Source: Streptomyces erythrochromogenes (GTDB lineage: Bacteria; Actinomycetota; Actinomycetes; Streptomycetales; Streptomycetaceae). From it: 64,000 bases of DNA. Made by a program: the position numbers and the translations under genes. This document shows, one piece after another, positions 7,955 to 17,407 of the stretch (its first letter is position 1; every line of letters begins with the position of its first letter). The notes under the pieces are model-generated. The model saw only the letters and a list, made by a program, of their open reading frames with translations, did no database searches and was not told the origin of the DNA. Location: contig NZ_CP108036.1 of assembly GCF_036170895.1 (NCBI RefSeq), positions 4,340,001 through 4,404,000 of the forward strand. Direction: 5' to 3'.

Positions 7955-8488
7955 ATGACCCCGCCTGTGTGCACGCTCGCCTCGAATCCGACGTCGTACC
8001 CGTCGTTCTCGGCGTACGTCCGTACCCGCGGCACCGTCCTGATGCGCACCGCGCGCTCCCTCACCGCCAACCCGTGCGACGCGGAGGACTTGCTCCAGAC
8101 GGCCCTCGCGAAGACGTACGTGGCCTGGGACCGCATCGAGGACCACCGCGCCCTGGACGGCTACGTCCGGCGGACCCTCGTCAACACCCGTACCTCCCAG
8201 TGGCGCAAGCGCAAGGTCGACGAGTTCGTATGCGACGAACTCCCGGAGGCCGAAGGGGCCCCCTCCTCCGACCCCGCCGAGGCCCAGGCGCTGCGCGACG
8301 CGATGTGGCGTGCGGTGACGCGGCTGCCCGACCGGCAGCGAGCCATGGTCGTCCTGCGCTACTACGAGGACTTGAGCGAGGTGCAGACCGCCGAGCTGCT
8401 GGGAGTCTCGGTCGGCACGGTCAAGAGCGCCGTCTCCCGCGCACTGGGCAAGCTCCGTGAGGACCCGGAGCTCACCCCGGTCCGCTGA
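7955..8488 (+). CDS. SigE-family (ECF) RNA polymerase sigma factor
   Basis: 177 aa. Region 2 (about 20-90) carries NPCDAEDLLQTALAKTYVAW and the promoter-opening helix LDGYVRRTLVNTRTSQWRK; region 4 (about 115-170) carries LPDRQRAMVVLRYYEDLSEVQTAELLG and the recognition helix VSVGTVKSAVSRALGKLRE. It matches the actinobacterial SigE-family ECF type, which often lacks a linked anti-sigma factor; none is seen next to it. The promoter is probably leaderless. It lies between the igr-like operon and an acyl-CoA ligase gene, but no sequence shows that it controls them. Confidence 0.86.
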   Translation: MTPPVCTLASNPTSYPSFSAYVRTRGTVLMRTARSLTANPCDAEDLLQTALAKTYVAWDRIEDHRALDGYVRRTLVNTRTSQWRKRKVDEFVCDELPEAEGAPSSDPAEAQALRDAMWRAVTRLPDRQRAMVVLRYYEDLSEVQTAELLGVSVGTVKSAVSRALGKLREDPELTPVR

Positions 8489-8497
8489 GTCGGGCGG

Positions 8498-8513
8498 TGT
8501 TTCACGTGAAACC
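8498..8513. other. parS: parS site 1 (ParB binding)
   Basis: TGTTTCACGTGAAACC: 15 of 16 bases of the parS consensus, an almost perfect palindrome. It lies 10 nt after the sigma-factor stop and 6 nt before a second, perfect site. Confidence 0.9.
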
Positions 8514-8519
8514 AGAGGA

Positions 8520-8535
8520 TGTTTCACGTGAAACA
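8520..8535. other. parS: parS site 2 (ParB binding)
   Basis: TGTTTCACGTGAAACA: perfect 16-bp parS palindrome. Its start is 22 bp after that of the first site, about two helical turns, so two ParB dimers would load on one DNA face. Streptomyces chromosomes carry many parS sites clustered around oriC, which places this window in the chromosome core. Confidence 0.94.
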
Positions 8536-8640
8536 CGAAGCTGTTTCTACCCTCGGGTAGTGACAGACCGACCGGTACGTGCGCAGAATCGGCAGCATCC
8601 GTAGCCGCCGCAGCGCCGCAGCGCTCACCGGGAGGACGCT

Positions 8641-10290
<1,650 letters not shown>

Positions 10291-10310
10291 CGGTCGCCGG
10301 CCCCGACGGC

Positions 10311-10886
10311 CTAGCCCCGCGTGAGCCACGGCCGCAGCAGCCTGCTGACGGCGGGCATGGCCACGTAGGTCATCAGCGTGCTGAAGACGACGGCGAAGGC
10401 GGCCGTTCGCAGCACGAAGTGCAGATCCACCAGGTACGGCCCGAGCACCGCGTTGCCCGCGAGCGAGATCGGGAAGATGGCCAGTCCCGAGCTGATCGCC
10501 ATCTTCCACCGCGGCGGCGCGGGCCGGGTCGTACCCGGCTTGGCGAACCACGTCTCCATGCCGTGCAGTTCCCGCCGGGCTATCTCCGTGTGGTGGTGGC
10601 CCAGGCAGTTGGAGAACCACTGGGCCCGCTCCGGGGAGTCCTGCCAGCGCTGGAAGGCGGCCTGGTTGCGGAAGCGGTGGACCAGGAACCACGGCCCGCC
10701 CTCGGTCGCCGGGCGGAAGAGCCCGTAGCCCAGGTGGTCCGGAAAACCGGCGGCCGTCTCCAGGATCCCGTGGGCCCAGGCCTCGAACGTCTCCTCGTGC
10801 CCGGGCTCGACCTGCCGTGCGATGAGCAGGTTCACCTCCCCGTTGTCGGCGGGGACGGTGTGCTCGGTCGTGTTGGTGATGGCCAT
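10311..10886 (-). CDS. antibiotic biosynthesis monooxygenase-domain membrane protein
   Basis: 191 aa. Residues 15-110 form a dimeric alpha/beta-barrel ABM domain (VNLLIARQVEPGHEETFEAWAHG and PWFLVHRFRNQAAFQRW). Residues 128-185 hold two hydrophobic helices (ISSGLAIFPISLAG and LRTAAFAVVFSTLMTYVAM), so the ABM domain is membrane-tethered. Such fusions are common and mostly uncharacterised; catalysis is unproven. The gene follows the large sensor gene at 13 nt and is probably in its transcript. Confidence 0.75.
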   Translation of the reverse strand: MAITNTTEHTVPADNGEVNLLIARQVEPGHEETFEAWAHGILETAAGFPDHLGYGLFRPATEGGPWFLVHRFRNQAAFQRWQDSPERAQWFSNCLGHHHTEIARRELHGMETWFAKPGTTRPAPPRWKMAISSGLAIFPISLAGNAVLGPYLVDLHFVLRTAAFAVVFSTLMTYVAMPAVSRLLRPWLTRG

Positions 10887-10899
10887 CGGGCCAGGATCG

Positions 10900-13800
10900 C
10901 TAGTTGGTGCCGATCTTGGCCAGCAGGTCCACGATGCGGCCCTGAACGTCCGTAGTGGTGGCCCGCTCGGCGAGGAAGAGCACGCTCTCGCCCGAGGCCA
11001 GACGCGGCAGTTCGGCCGGATCGATGCCGGTCGCCGTGTAGACGACCAGCGGGGTGCGGTTCAGCTGCCCGTTCGCCCGCAGCCAGTCCACGATCCCGGC
11101 CCGCCGGCGGCGCACCTGCATCAGGTCCATGACCACCAGGTTGGGCCGCATTCGTGTCGCGAGCTCCACGGCGTCGGTGTCCGCGCCCGCGCGGGCGACC
11201 TGCATGCCGCGCCGCTCCAGGGCCGCGGTCAGCGCGGTCGCGATCTCGTCGTGCTCCTCGATCAGCAGTACCCGGGAGGGGTGCTGCTCGCTGTCGCGCG
11301 GTGCCAGGGCCTTGAGCAGCACGGCCGGATCGGCGCCGTACGCCGCTTCGCGCGTGGCGTGCCCCAGCCCGGCCGTGACCAGTACGGGCACCTCGGCGGC
11401 CACGGCGGCCTGCCGCAGCGACTGCAGGGCGGTCCGGGTGATCGGCCCGGTCAGCGGGTCGACGAACAGCGCGGCCGGGAAGGCGGCGATCTGCGCGTCC
11501 ACCTCCTCACGGGAGTGCACGACCACCGGGCGGTAGCCGCGGTCGCTGAGCGCCTGCTGCGTCTGGACATCGGGCGCCGGCCACACCAGGAGCCGGCGCG
11601 GGTTGTCCAGGGGCTCCGGCGGGAGTTCGTCGTCCACGGGCTGCGGCACGGGCCGGTTGACCACCTCGACCGCACCGCCCGGGCCGTCCAGCGGCTCGGG
11701 GCCCTCGTCGGAACCCGCCTCGGGGGCCCCTATGGCGAAGGCCCGGCCCTGCGGGCTGGGCTCGGCGAGCCGGCGACGGCGGCCGGAGCCGGAGCTGGTG
11801 GCGGGGACCGCCCCGGCGGGATCGACGGCGATGCCCTGGCCGAGGGTGCCCAGAGCGCGCACGCTGATCGGCTGCGCGGCCTGTCCCTGCGCCGGGGTGT
11901 CCTGCGGCTGGCGCGCTCCGGGGACAGCGGCCTGGCCGGGGGCACCGTCGTCCTCGGCAGCGGTGCGGGCCGCCGGGACCGGCCACGCGGGAGCACCGGA
12001 CAGCGCGCGCCGCCGCCCGGTCGGGTTCTCGGCGGGCGCGTCGGAGGGGGCGGCCGGCGCCTCGGGCTCGGCGCCCGGGGCGCCCAGCGCGCGGCGGCCG
12101 CGGCGCCCGGCCGGTGCCGCGGCGTCGGGGCCGGGCTGGCCCTCGGAGGCAGCGGCGGCGGGGCCGGCTTCCGCCGGGACCTGTGCGGCGGGGGGAACCG
12201 GGGCCGGTCCGGCGGGCAGCGCGAAGCCGCCCTCGGGGGCGATGGGCCGTGCCGGAGCGGGCGTCGGGCCGAGCCCCGTCGCCGGGACGGGACCGCCGGG
12301 CTGCACCGGACCTGCCGGACCCAGCGCCCGCCGCCGGCCGGCGGGGTGATCGGTCACCGGAACCGGGGGCACCGCGGGAACGGGCGGGAGCGCGGGCATG
12401 GCGGTGCCCTGCGGCTGCACGGGGCGGCCCTGGCTCTCGGGGCCGCCGCTCTGACCGCTGTCGTCACCGGCCCGGCCGCGCCTGCGACCGGTACCGAGGC
12501 CCGCGGGGTTCACCGGGGACTGCGCGAGCTCGGGACCCGCCTGCGGCGCGGCTTCGCCGGCCCGTCGCCGGCCCGAGGGCAGCGCCAGCGCGCCCCCGCC
12601 CTGGCCGGCCTGCGCGGCCTCGGGGCCCGGGGTCTCGTCCTCCAGGAAGGCGTCCACTCCGCGCCGGGCCCGCCGGCCGCCGGAGACCTTGCCGGGGGCG
12701 GCGCCCGCGGCCGTTCCGGCGCCGTCCGGGCCGGTGCCCGCCGGGGGTTCCTCCGGCGGCTCGGGCAGGGTCACCGTCCCGGCACCCGCGCCGAGGGGGA
12801 GTTCCAGCACGTAGGCCCCGCCGGGCGCGCCCGGCACCTCCACCGTCTGCAGCACACCGCCGTGCGCGGCCACGATGCCCCGGACGATCGGCTCGTGGAC
12901 CGGGTTGCCGCCCTCGTAGGGGCCGCGCACCTCGATCCGTACGACGTCGCCGCGCTGCGCGGCGGCCACCACGATCGTCGAGTCGCTGTACCCGCTGCCC
13001 TGACGGGTCTTGCCGGTGGCGTCCACGCCGGCGACGTCCGCGACCAAGTGCGCGAGGGCGGTCGAGATCCGCTCGGCGTCCACCTCGGCCTCGATGGTGG
13101 GTGCGTGGACGGCGAACTGCGCACGACCCGGGCCGATCAGTTCGATCGCGCCGTCGACGCCGGCCGTGACCACGCCGTTGATCAGGACCTTCTTCTTGGA
13201 GAGCTTGTCGCGGCCGGAGTCCAGGCGCTGGAAGCCGAGCACGTTGTCCACCAGGGTGGTCATCCGCGAGTACCCGGCGGCCAGGTGGTGCAGGAGTTGG
13301 TTGGCCTCGGGCCACAGCTGTCCGGCGTCGTCGGCGGCCAGGGTCGCCAGCTCGCCGCGCAGCTCGTCCAGCGGTCCGCGCAAGGAGTCCCCGAGGACGG
13401 CGATCAGCTGCGCGTGCCGCGCGGCCAGGGCGTCGTAGGGCCGGCGGTCCGTGAAGGTCATGACGGCGCCCACGAGCTGCTCCCCGTCCCGTACGGGGGA
13501 GGTGGTCAGATCGACGGCGACCGGCTGCCCGGCCTTGTTCCACAGCACCTGCCCGCGCACGCGGTGCTTGCGTCCGCTGCGCAGGGTGTCGGCGAGCGGG
13601 GACTCCTCGAAGGGGAAGGGCGAGCCGTCGGCGCGGGAGTGCTGGACCAGGCCGTGCAGTTCGCGGTTGCCGAGGTCGGTGGCGCGGTAACCGAGGATCT
13701 GGGCGGCCGCCGGGTTGACCAGCACCACGCGTCCGTCGGTGTCGGTGCCCACGACGCCCTCGGCGGCGGCGCGCAGGATCATCTCGGTCTGCCGCTGGGA

Positions 13801-14232
13801 GCGGGCCAGCTCGGCCTCGGTGTCGACGGTCTGGGAGAGGTCCCGGACCACGAGCATCAGCAGCTCGTCACCGGTGTAGGCGGGTTGCGGCTCGCGGTAG
13901 GCGTCGCGGCCGTCGAGGTGGGCGCTGGTGACCTCGACGGGGAACTCGGAGCCGTCGGTGCGGCGGGCGACCATCCGCTTGGGTTTGGTACGGCCGCCCT
14001 CGTCCTCGCCCGGCCGGCGCATGGAGCCGGGGATCAGCTTGGAGTCGAACTCGGGCAGGAGGTCGAGCACGCCCCGGCCGACCAGACCGGTGCCGGGGCT
14101 CTCCATGACCTCGAGCGCGATCGAATTGGCGTTGACGACCGTGCCGTTGGCGTTGACGAGCAACAGCGCGTCCGGAAGGGCGTCGAGTATTGCTGCGAGG
14201 CGAGCAGCGCCTCGGGATGGCCTGCTGCTCAC
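10900..14232 (-). CDS. PAS-PAS-pseudokinase-receiver signalling protein
   Basis: 1110 aa, soluble. Domain order: PAS 1 (about 10-75, LDALPDALLLVNANGTVVNAN); PAS 2 (about 145-260, AAEGVVGTDTDGRVVLVNPAAAQILGY); a histidine-kinase-like part (275-480) in which the dimerisation helix reads GDSLRGPLDEL, with Asp where the phospho-acceptor His of SHELRTPL would be, and a degenerate ATPase end (PIVRGIVAAHGGVLQTVEVPGA). Then comes a 350-aa disordered Pro/Ala linker with repeated GRRRALG-type motifs, a degenerate receiver (about 870-970) and a second receiver (about 985-1100, VLLIEEHDEIATAL, NLVVMDLMQV, VVYTATG). It probably integrates a PAS-sensed signal through protein contacts rather than phosphotransfer. 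The partner is unknown. Confidence 0.8.
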   Translation of the reverse strand: MSSRPSRGAARLAAILDALPDALLLVNANGTVVNANSIALEVMESPGTGLVGRGVLDLLPEFDSKLIPGSMRRPGEDEGGRTKPKRMVARRTDGSEFPVEVTSAHLDGRDAYREPQPAYTGDELLMLVVRDLSQTVDTEAELARSQRQTEMILRAAAEGVVGTDTDGRVVLVNPAAAQILGYRATDLGNRELHGLVQHSRADGSPFPFEESPLADTLRSGRKHRVRGQVLWNKAGQPVAVDLTTSPVRDGEQLVGAVMTFTDRRPYDALAARHAQLIAVLGDSLRGPLDELRGELATLAADDAGQLWPEANQLLHHLAAGYSRMTTLVDNVLGFQRLDSGRDKLSKKKVLINGVVTAGVDGAIELIGPGRAQFAVHAPTIEAEVDAERISTALAHLVADVAGVDATGKTRQGSGYSDSTIVVAAAQRGDVVRIEVRGPYEGGNPVHEPIVRGIVAAHGGVLQTVEVPGAPGGAYVLELPLGAGAGTVTLPEPPEEPPAGTGPDGAGTAAGAAPGKVSGGRRARRGVDAFLEDETPGPEAAQAGQGGGALALPSGRRRAGEAAPQAGPELAQSPVNPAGLGTGRRRGRAGDDSGQSGGPESQGRPVQPQGTAMPALPPVPAVPPVPVTDHPAGRRRALGPAGPVQPGGPVPATGLGPTPAPARPIAPEGGFALPAGPAPVPPAAQVPAEAGPAAAASEGQPGPDAAAPAGRRGRRALGAPGAEPEAPAAPSDAPAENPTGRRRALSGAPAWPVPAARTAAEDDGAPGQAAVPGARQPQDTPAQGQAAQPISVRALGTLGQGIAVDPAGAVPATSSGSGRRRRLAEPSPQGRAFAIGAPEAGSDEGPEPLDGPGGAVEVVNRPVPQPVDDELPPEPLDNPRRLLVWPAPDVQTQQALSDRGYRPVVVHSREEVDAQIAAFPAALFVDPLTGPITRTALQSLRQAAVAAEVPVLVTAGLGHATREAAYGADPAVLLKALAPRDSEQHPSRVLLIEEHDEIATALTAALERRGMQVARAGADTDAVELATRMRPNLVVMDLMQVRRRRAGIVDWLRANGQLNRTPLVVYTATGIDPAELPRLASGESVLFLAERATTTDVQGRIVDLLAKIGTN

Positions 14233-14352
14233 GACGAGCTTCCTCCCTGACCAACGACTACCGGCAAGTCACGGGAGGAGTCTAAGGCCACAGGCTCGCG
14301 GCGGGGTGGCCGATGTGCGGCCGACAACGCCCATTCCGGTCATCCTCCCAGG

Positions 14353-14778
14353 TCAGGAACGCCCACTCGGAAGCAGAGGTTCCAACTCGTCCCAGCGCTT
14401 GATTTCGCATCCGTCCGTCCGGCGGAAGGTGGCGTTCACCTTGTGTCCGTTCCACGTTCCGGTGACACGGGCGGTGGCGGGTCCGCCGTACTGCTTGGTG
14501 CAGATCTGGTCCGGGGGGACGGGGACGAAGGGGTTTCGCCCCTCTGCGGCGAACTGGTCCAGCCGCGCGCAGGCGCCCTCGGCCTCCGGGTGGTCGCCGC
14601 CGACGGGGCCGCATTCGAGCTTGTACTCGCGGTCCAGCTGACGGTTGCCGGTGTCGGCCATGGTCATGGTCAGCCGGTCGGGTGCGGCGAGCAGCTGTCC
14701 CAGGGGCAGTGGGGGCAGCGGCCCGGCGGCCGCGGTGGCCAGGGCCGAGGTGACGGCGAAGGCGGCGAGACGCAGCAT
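14353..14778 (-). CDS. subtilisin inhibitor-like (SSI) protease inhibitor
   Basis: 141 aa exported protein. A signal peptide covers about residues 1-19 (MLRLAAFAVTSALATAAAG). The mature part has the SSI fold signatures: a first disulphide pair in LECGPVGGDHPEAEGAC, the reactive-loop region with QICTKQYGGPATARVTG (KQY(D/G)P is the SSI hallmark), and the closing Cys in TDGCEIKRW. It inhibits serine proteases outside the cell; Streptomyces SSIs control secreted subtilisin/trypsin-type enzymes. CTGGAG lies 6 nt before the ATG. It is monocistronic, head-on to the large sensor gene's start region. Confidence 0.9.
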   Translation of the reverse strand: MLRLAAFAVTSALATAAAGPLPPLPLGQLLAAPDRLTMTMADTGNRQLDREYKLECGPVGGDHPEAEGACARLDQFAAEGRNPFVPVPPDQICTKQYGGPATARVTGTWNGHKVNATFRRTDGCEIKRWDELEPLLPSGRS

Positions 14779-14964
14779 GGGGCACTCCAGGTCGTCCGTA
14801 CGTCATACGCCTGACCAACGACGCGGACGCGCCGATGTTGCGTGCGGCGGGTCCTTTAAGGCTTTGCCCTCGGCCCGTCCCGCCTAGTACCGTGGGAGCG
14901 GATTGGTGAGGGGCCCTGCGCCTGTGTCATCATCTGCACGCACCTTCGTACGCGGGGGTGTGCT

Positions 14965-15055
14965 GGAGGCGTCGCCTAGTCCGGTCTATGGCGCCGCACT
15001 GCTAATGCGGTTTGGGTCTTACCACCCATCGAGGGTTCAAATCCCTCCGCCTCCG
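14965..15055 (+). tRNA. tRNA-Ser(GCT)
   Basis: 91-nt class II tRNA. Acceptor GGAGGCG (14965-14971) pairs with CGCCTCC (15048-15054). The anticodon stem-loop GCACTGCTAATGC gives GCT. There is a long variable arm, and T stem GAGGG/CCCTC closes TTCAAAT. It reads AGC and AGU. Confidence 0.95.
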
Positions 15056-15063
15056 CAGTTCAT

Positions 15064-15095
15064 CGAAGCCCCGGTCCGTCAGGACCGGGGCTTCG
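15064..15095 (+). terminator. terminator after tRNA-Ser(GCT)
   Basis: 14-bp perfect stem, CGAAGCCCCGGTCC (15064-15077) with its complement at 15082-15095, and a GTCA loop. No T-run follows, as is common in Streptomyces. Confidence 0.8.
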
Positions 15096-15302
15096 ATGCG
15101 TTCCGGGGACCGCACGCCGACTGGGGCGTGCCGGTGCGTTCCGAGCCGTGCCGCCCCCGTGCGCTGACTCATGTGGACGATCTTCATCCGGGGCGTTTCC
15201 GCAGGTCAGTGTGGGTTTGGCTAATGGATTTCGCGTCCCGGCGAGGTCCATGTATTGTTGTTCTCGCAAGGTCAACGGGGCGAAAAACCCCGGGAAGCCC
15301 AA

Positions 15303-15375
15303 GCACTCGTAGCTTAACGGATAGAGCATCTGACTACGGATCAGAAGGTTGCAGGTTCGAATCCTGCCGAGTGCA
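15303..15375 (+). tRNA. tRNA-Arg(ACG)
   Basis: 73 nt. Acceptor GCACTCG (15303-15309) pairs with CGAGTGC (15368-15374). The anticodon stem TCTGA/TCAGA closes CTACGGA, anticodon ACG; T arm GCAGG-TTCGAAT-CCTGC. The wobble adenosine is the classic substrate of the deaminase TadA, which is encoded at 33403 in this window, and is converted to inosine so that CGU, CGC and CGA can be read. Confidence 0.96.
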
Positions 15376-15385
15376 CAGCAGGCAA

Positions 15386-15413
15386 GAGGCCCCGGACGAA
15401 AGTCCGGGGCCTC
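15386..15413 (+). terminator. terminator after tRNA-Arg(ACG)
   Basis: 12-bp perfect stem GAGGCCCCGGAC (15386-15397), GAAA tetraloop, complement at 15402-15413. Confidence 0.82.
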
Positions 15414-15566
15414 TGTCGTATGTGCCGGGCGGGATGTCCTCCTTGGTGGGGAGGGGATTCCCCGGGAGATGTCAGGGGCGGGATGGCTCTGGCGGGGGAC
15501 GTCGGCTACCCGGCGGCGTCGGTACGGTTCTTGAAGATCGTCCGAAGCTGGAAAACGGGGGCAACC

Positions 15567-15932
15567 ATGGGACTGTTCGGGAATGCGCACACCGTCGACC
15601 CGGTGTCGGCGCAGCGGGACTACGCGCGGCTGCTGGGGCAGGGGGAGCAGGTGCACGCCGCCTTCCTGCTGATTCGGGACACGATCCTGTTCACGGACCG
15701 GCGGCTGGTGCTCGTCGACAAGCAGGGGCTCACGGGCAAGAAGGTGGAGTACCACTCCGTCCCGTACCGGAGCATCACGCACTTCTCGGTGGAGACCGCC
15801 GGCCACTTCGATCTGGACGCCGAGCTGAAGATCTGGATATCCGGCAGCTCGGCGCCGATCGAGAAGACCTTCACCAAGGGCGTCGACATCTACGAGGTGC
15901 AGGCGATCCTGACGCAGTTCGTCGCCCGGTAG
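15567..15932 (+). CDS. bacterial PH-domain protein
   Basis: 121 aa single-domain cytoplasmic protein of the YvbH-like bacterial PH family. Alternating strands (HAAFLLIRDTILFTDRRLVLVDKQG, KKVEYHSVPYRSITHFSVETAG, ELKIWISGSS) end in one helix (VDIYEVQAILTQFVA). ATG at 15567 follows a G-rich GGGGG at 15557-15561. Members of this family are widespread and their ligand is unknown. No operon partner: tRNA-Arg upstream, and a convergent SMP-30 gene 22 nt downstream. Confidence 0.8.
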   Translation: MGLFGNAHTVDPVSAQRDYARLLGQGEQVHAAFLLIRDTILFTDRRLVLVDKQGLTGKKVEYHSVPYRSITHFSVETAGHFDLDAELKIWISGSSAPIEKTFTKGVDIYEVQAILTQFVAR

Positions 15933-15954
15933 CCCGACGTCCGGCCTGCCGGTG

Positions 15955-16842
15955 TCAGAGGACCCGGGGGAGGCCGGTCACCGACATCACCAGCGAGTAG
16001 AGGGAGGTGGTGGCGGTGATGAAGAGGCGGTTGTTCTTGGGGCCGCCGAAGGCGATGTTCGAGACGGGCTCGGGGACGCGCAGGCGGCCGATCAGGGTGC
16101 CGTCCGCGGCGTAGCAGTGGACGCCGTCCTCCATCGCGGCCGCCCACAACCGGCCCTCGTCGTCGAAGCGGATGTTGTCGATGCCGGGGCAGGTCGTGAA
16201 GACCCGGTCGTCGGCGAGGGCGCCGTCGTCGGTGACCTTGAAGGCGCGGATGTGGCCCGCCCTGGTGTCCGCCGCGTACAGCTCGCTCTCGTCGGGGGAG
16301 AAGACGAGCCCGTTGGGGCCGAGGAAGCCGTCGGCGACCATGCGCACTTCGCCGGTCGAGGGATCGGCCCGGTAGAGGTTGCAGGCTCCGATCTCGCCGG
16401 GTGCGCGGTGGCCCTCGTAGTCGTTGGTGATGCCGAAGTCCGGGTCGGAGAACCACACGGACCCGTCCGAGCGGACCACCGCGTCGTTCGGGCTGTTGAG
16501 CCGCTTGCCGTCGAAGCGGTCGGCGATGACGGTGATGCTGCCGTCGGGTTCGGTCCGGGTCACGCGCCGGTTGCCCTGTTCGCAGGAGATCAGGCGGCCT
16601 TCGCGGTCGAGGGTGTTGCCGTTGGAGTGCCCTGCGGGCGAGCGGAAGACGGAGACCGCGCCGGTCGCCTCGTCCCAGCGCAGCATCCGGTCGTTGGGGA
16701 TGTCGCTCCACACCAGTTGCCGCCAGGCCGGCAGGTACAGAGGGCCTTCCGCCCAGCGGCAGTCGTCGTAGAGCCGGTCCAGTCGGGCGTCGCCGTTGGC
16801 GCAGCGGCCGGTCTTGAAGCGCTCGTCCAGGATCTCGTACAA
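15955..16842 (-). CDS. SMP-30/gluconolactonase family protein
   Basis: 295 aa six-bladed beta-propeller hydrolase, probably a sugar or xenobiotic lactonase. Metal-ligand motifs are visible: RWAEGPLYLPAWRQL (Glu), SNGNTLDREG, LNSPNDAVVRSDGSVWFSDP (Asn-Asp) and GPNGLVFSPDES. The first usable codon in this frame is TTG at 16842, with no ribosome site. A good GGGGGA plus ATG exists at 16865 but in a frame shifted by two bases relative to the body (23 nt apart), so either the start is the weak TTG or the sequence carries a small indel near 16845-16860. It is divergent from an AsnC regulator gene, its likely controller. Confidence 0.8.
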   Translation of the reverse strand: MYEILDERFKTGRCANGDARLDRLYDDCRWAEGPLYLPAWRQLVWSDIPNDRMLRWDEATGAVSVFRSPAGHSNGNTLDREGRLISCEQGNRRVTRTEPDGSITVIADRFDGKRLNSPNDAVVRSDGSVWFSDPDFGITNDYEGHRAPGEIGACNLYRADPSTGEVRMVADGFLGPNGLVFSPDESELYAADTRAGHIRAFKVTDDGALADDRVFTTCPGIDNIRFDDEGRLWAAAMEDGVHCYAADGTLIGRLRVPEPVSNIAFGGPKNNRLFITATTSLYSLVMSVTGLPRVL

Positions 16843-16972
16843 GTGAGGTCGGCAATGGCAGACATGATTCCCCCTGAGAGTAGATTGCCGAATTCTGTTC
16901 GGTCCGATGGTGAGATTGCAGGATCAGGTACGGTCTTCGCAAGGGTTGTCAGGCCCAAGAGAGGGAGATTGC

Positions 16973-17407
16973 GTGGACGACATCGACCGGGCGCTCGTCC
17001 TGCGCCTGCAGCAGGACGCCGGGCAGTCCTACGCGGCTCTCGGCACGGCCGTCGGGCTTTCGGCCGGGGCCACCCACGAGCGCGTACGCAAACTGCGCGA
17101 GCGCGGGGTGATCCGGCGGACCACCATCGACGTCGACCCGGCGGCGGTCGGCAGCGGGGTTCTCGCCTACGTGATGGTCGACTCCAACGCGTGGATGGGC
17201 GAGTCCGCGGACGACTTCGCCGCGATCCCGGAGATCCAGGAGGCGCACATCATCGCGGGCAGCGCGTCGGTGCTGGTGAAGGTGCGCACGGCGTCGACCG
17301 AGCAGCTGCAGGACGTCCTGCGCCGCCTCTACGCCATCAACGGCGTCAGCGGTACGCACGCGACCGTCGTGCTGGACACCTTCTTCGAGCGACCGCTCCC
17401 CCTGTGA
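16973..17407 (+). CDS. Lrp/AsnC-family transcriptional regulator
   Basis: 144 aa. The N-terminal winged helix-turn-helix (DDIDRALVLRLQQDAGQSYAAL, then ATHERVRKLRERGVIRR) is followed by the RAM/ACT effector domain (GVLAYVMVDS, AHIIAGSASVLVKVRTA). GTG at 16973 is preceded by GAGGGA 7 nt upstream. Divergent transcription from the SMP-30 lactonase suggests it regulates that gene and itself from the 107-nt gap. Its stop overlaps the next GTG (GTGA). The effector is unknown, as an amino acid is usual. Confidence 0.87.
   Translation: MDDIDRALVLRLQQDAGQSYAALGTAVGLSAGATHERVRKLRERGVIRRTTIDVDPAAVGSGVLAYVMVDSNAWMGESADDFAAIPEIQEAHIIAGSASVLVKVRTASTEQLQDVLRRLYAINGVSGTHATVVLDTFFERPLPL

Noticed and set aside
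10822..14250. 1142-codon open frame on the plus strand
   Set aside because: It is antisense to the PAS/receiver gene, is Gly/Arg/Gln-rich with no domain, and arises from the GC3 bias of the true gene.
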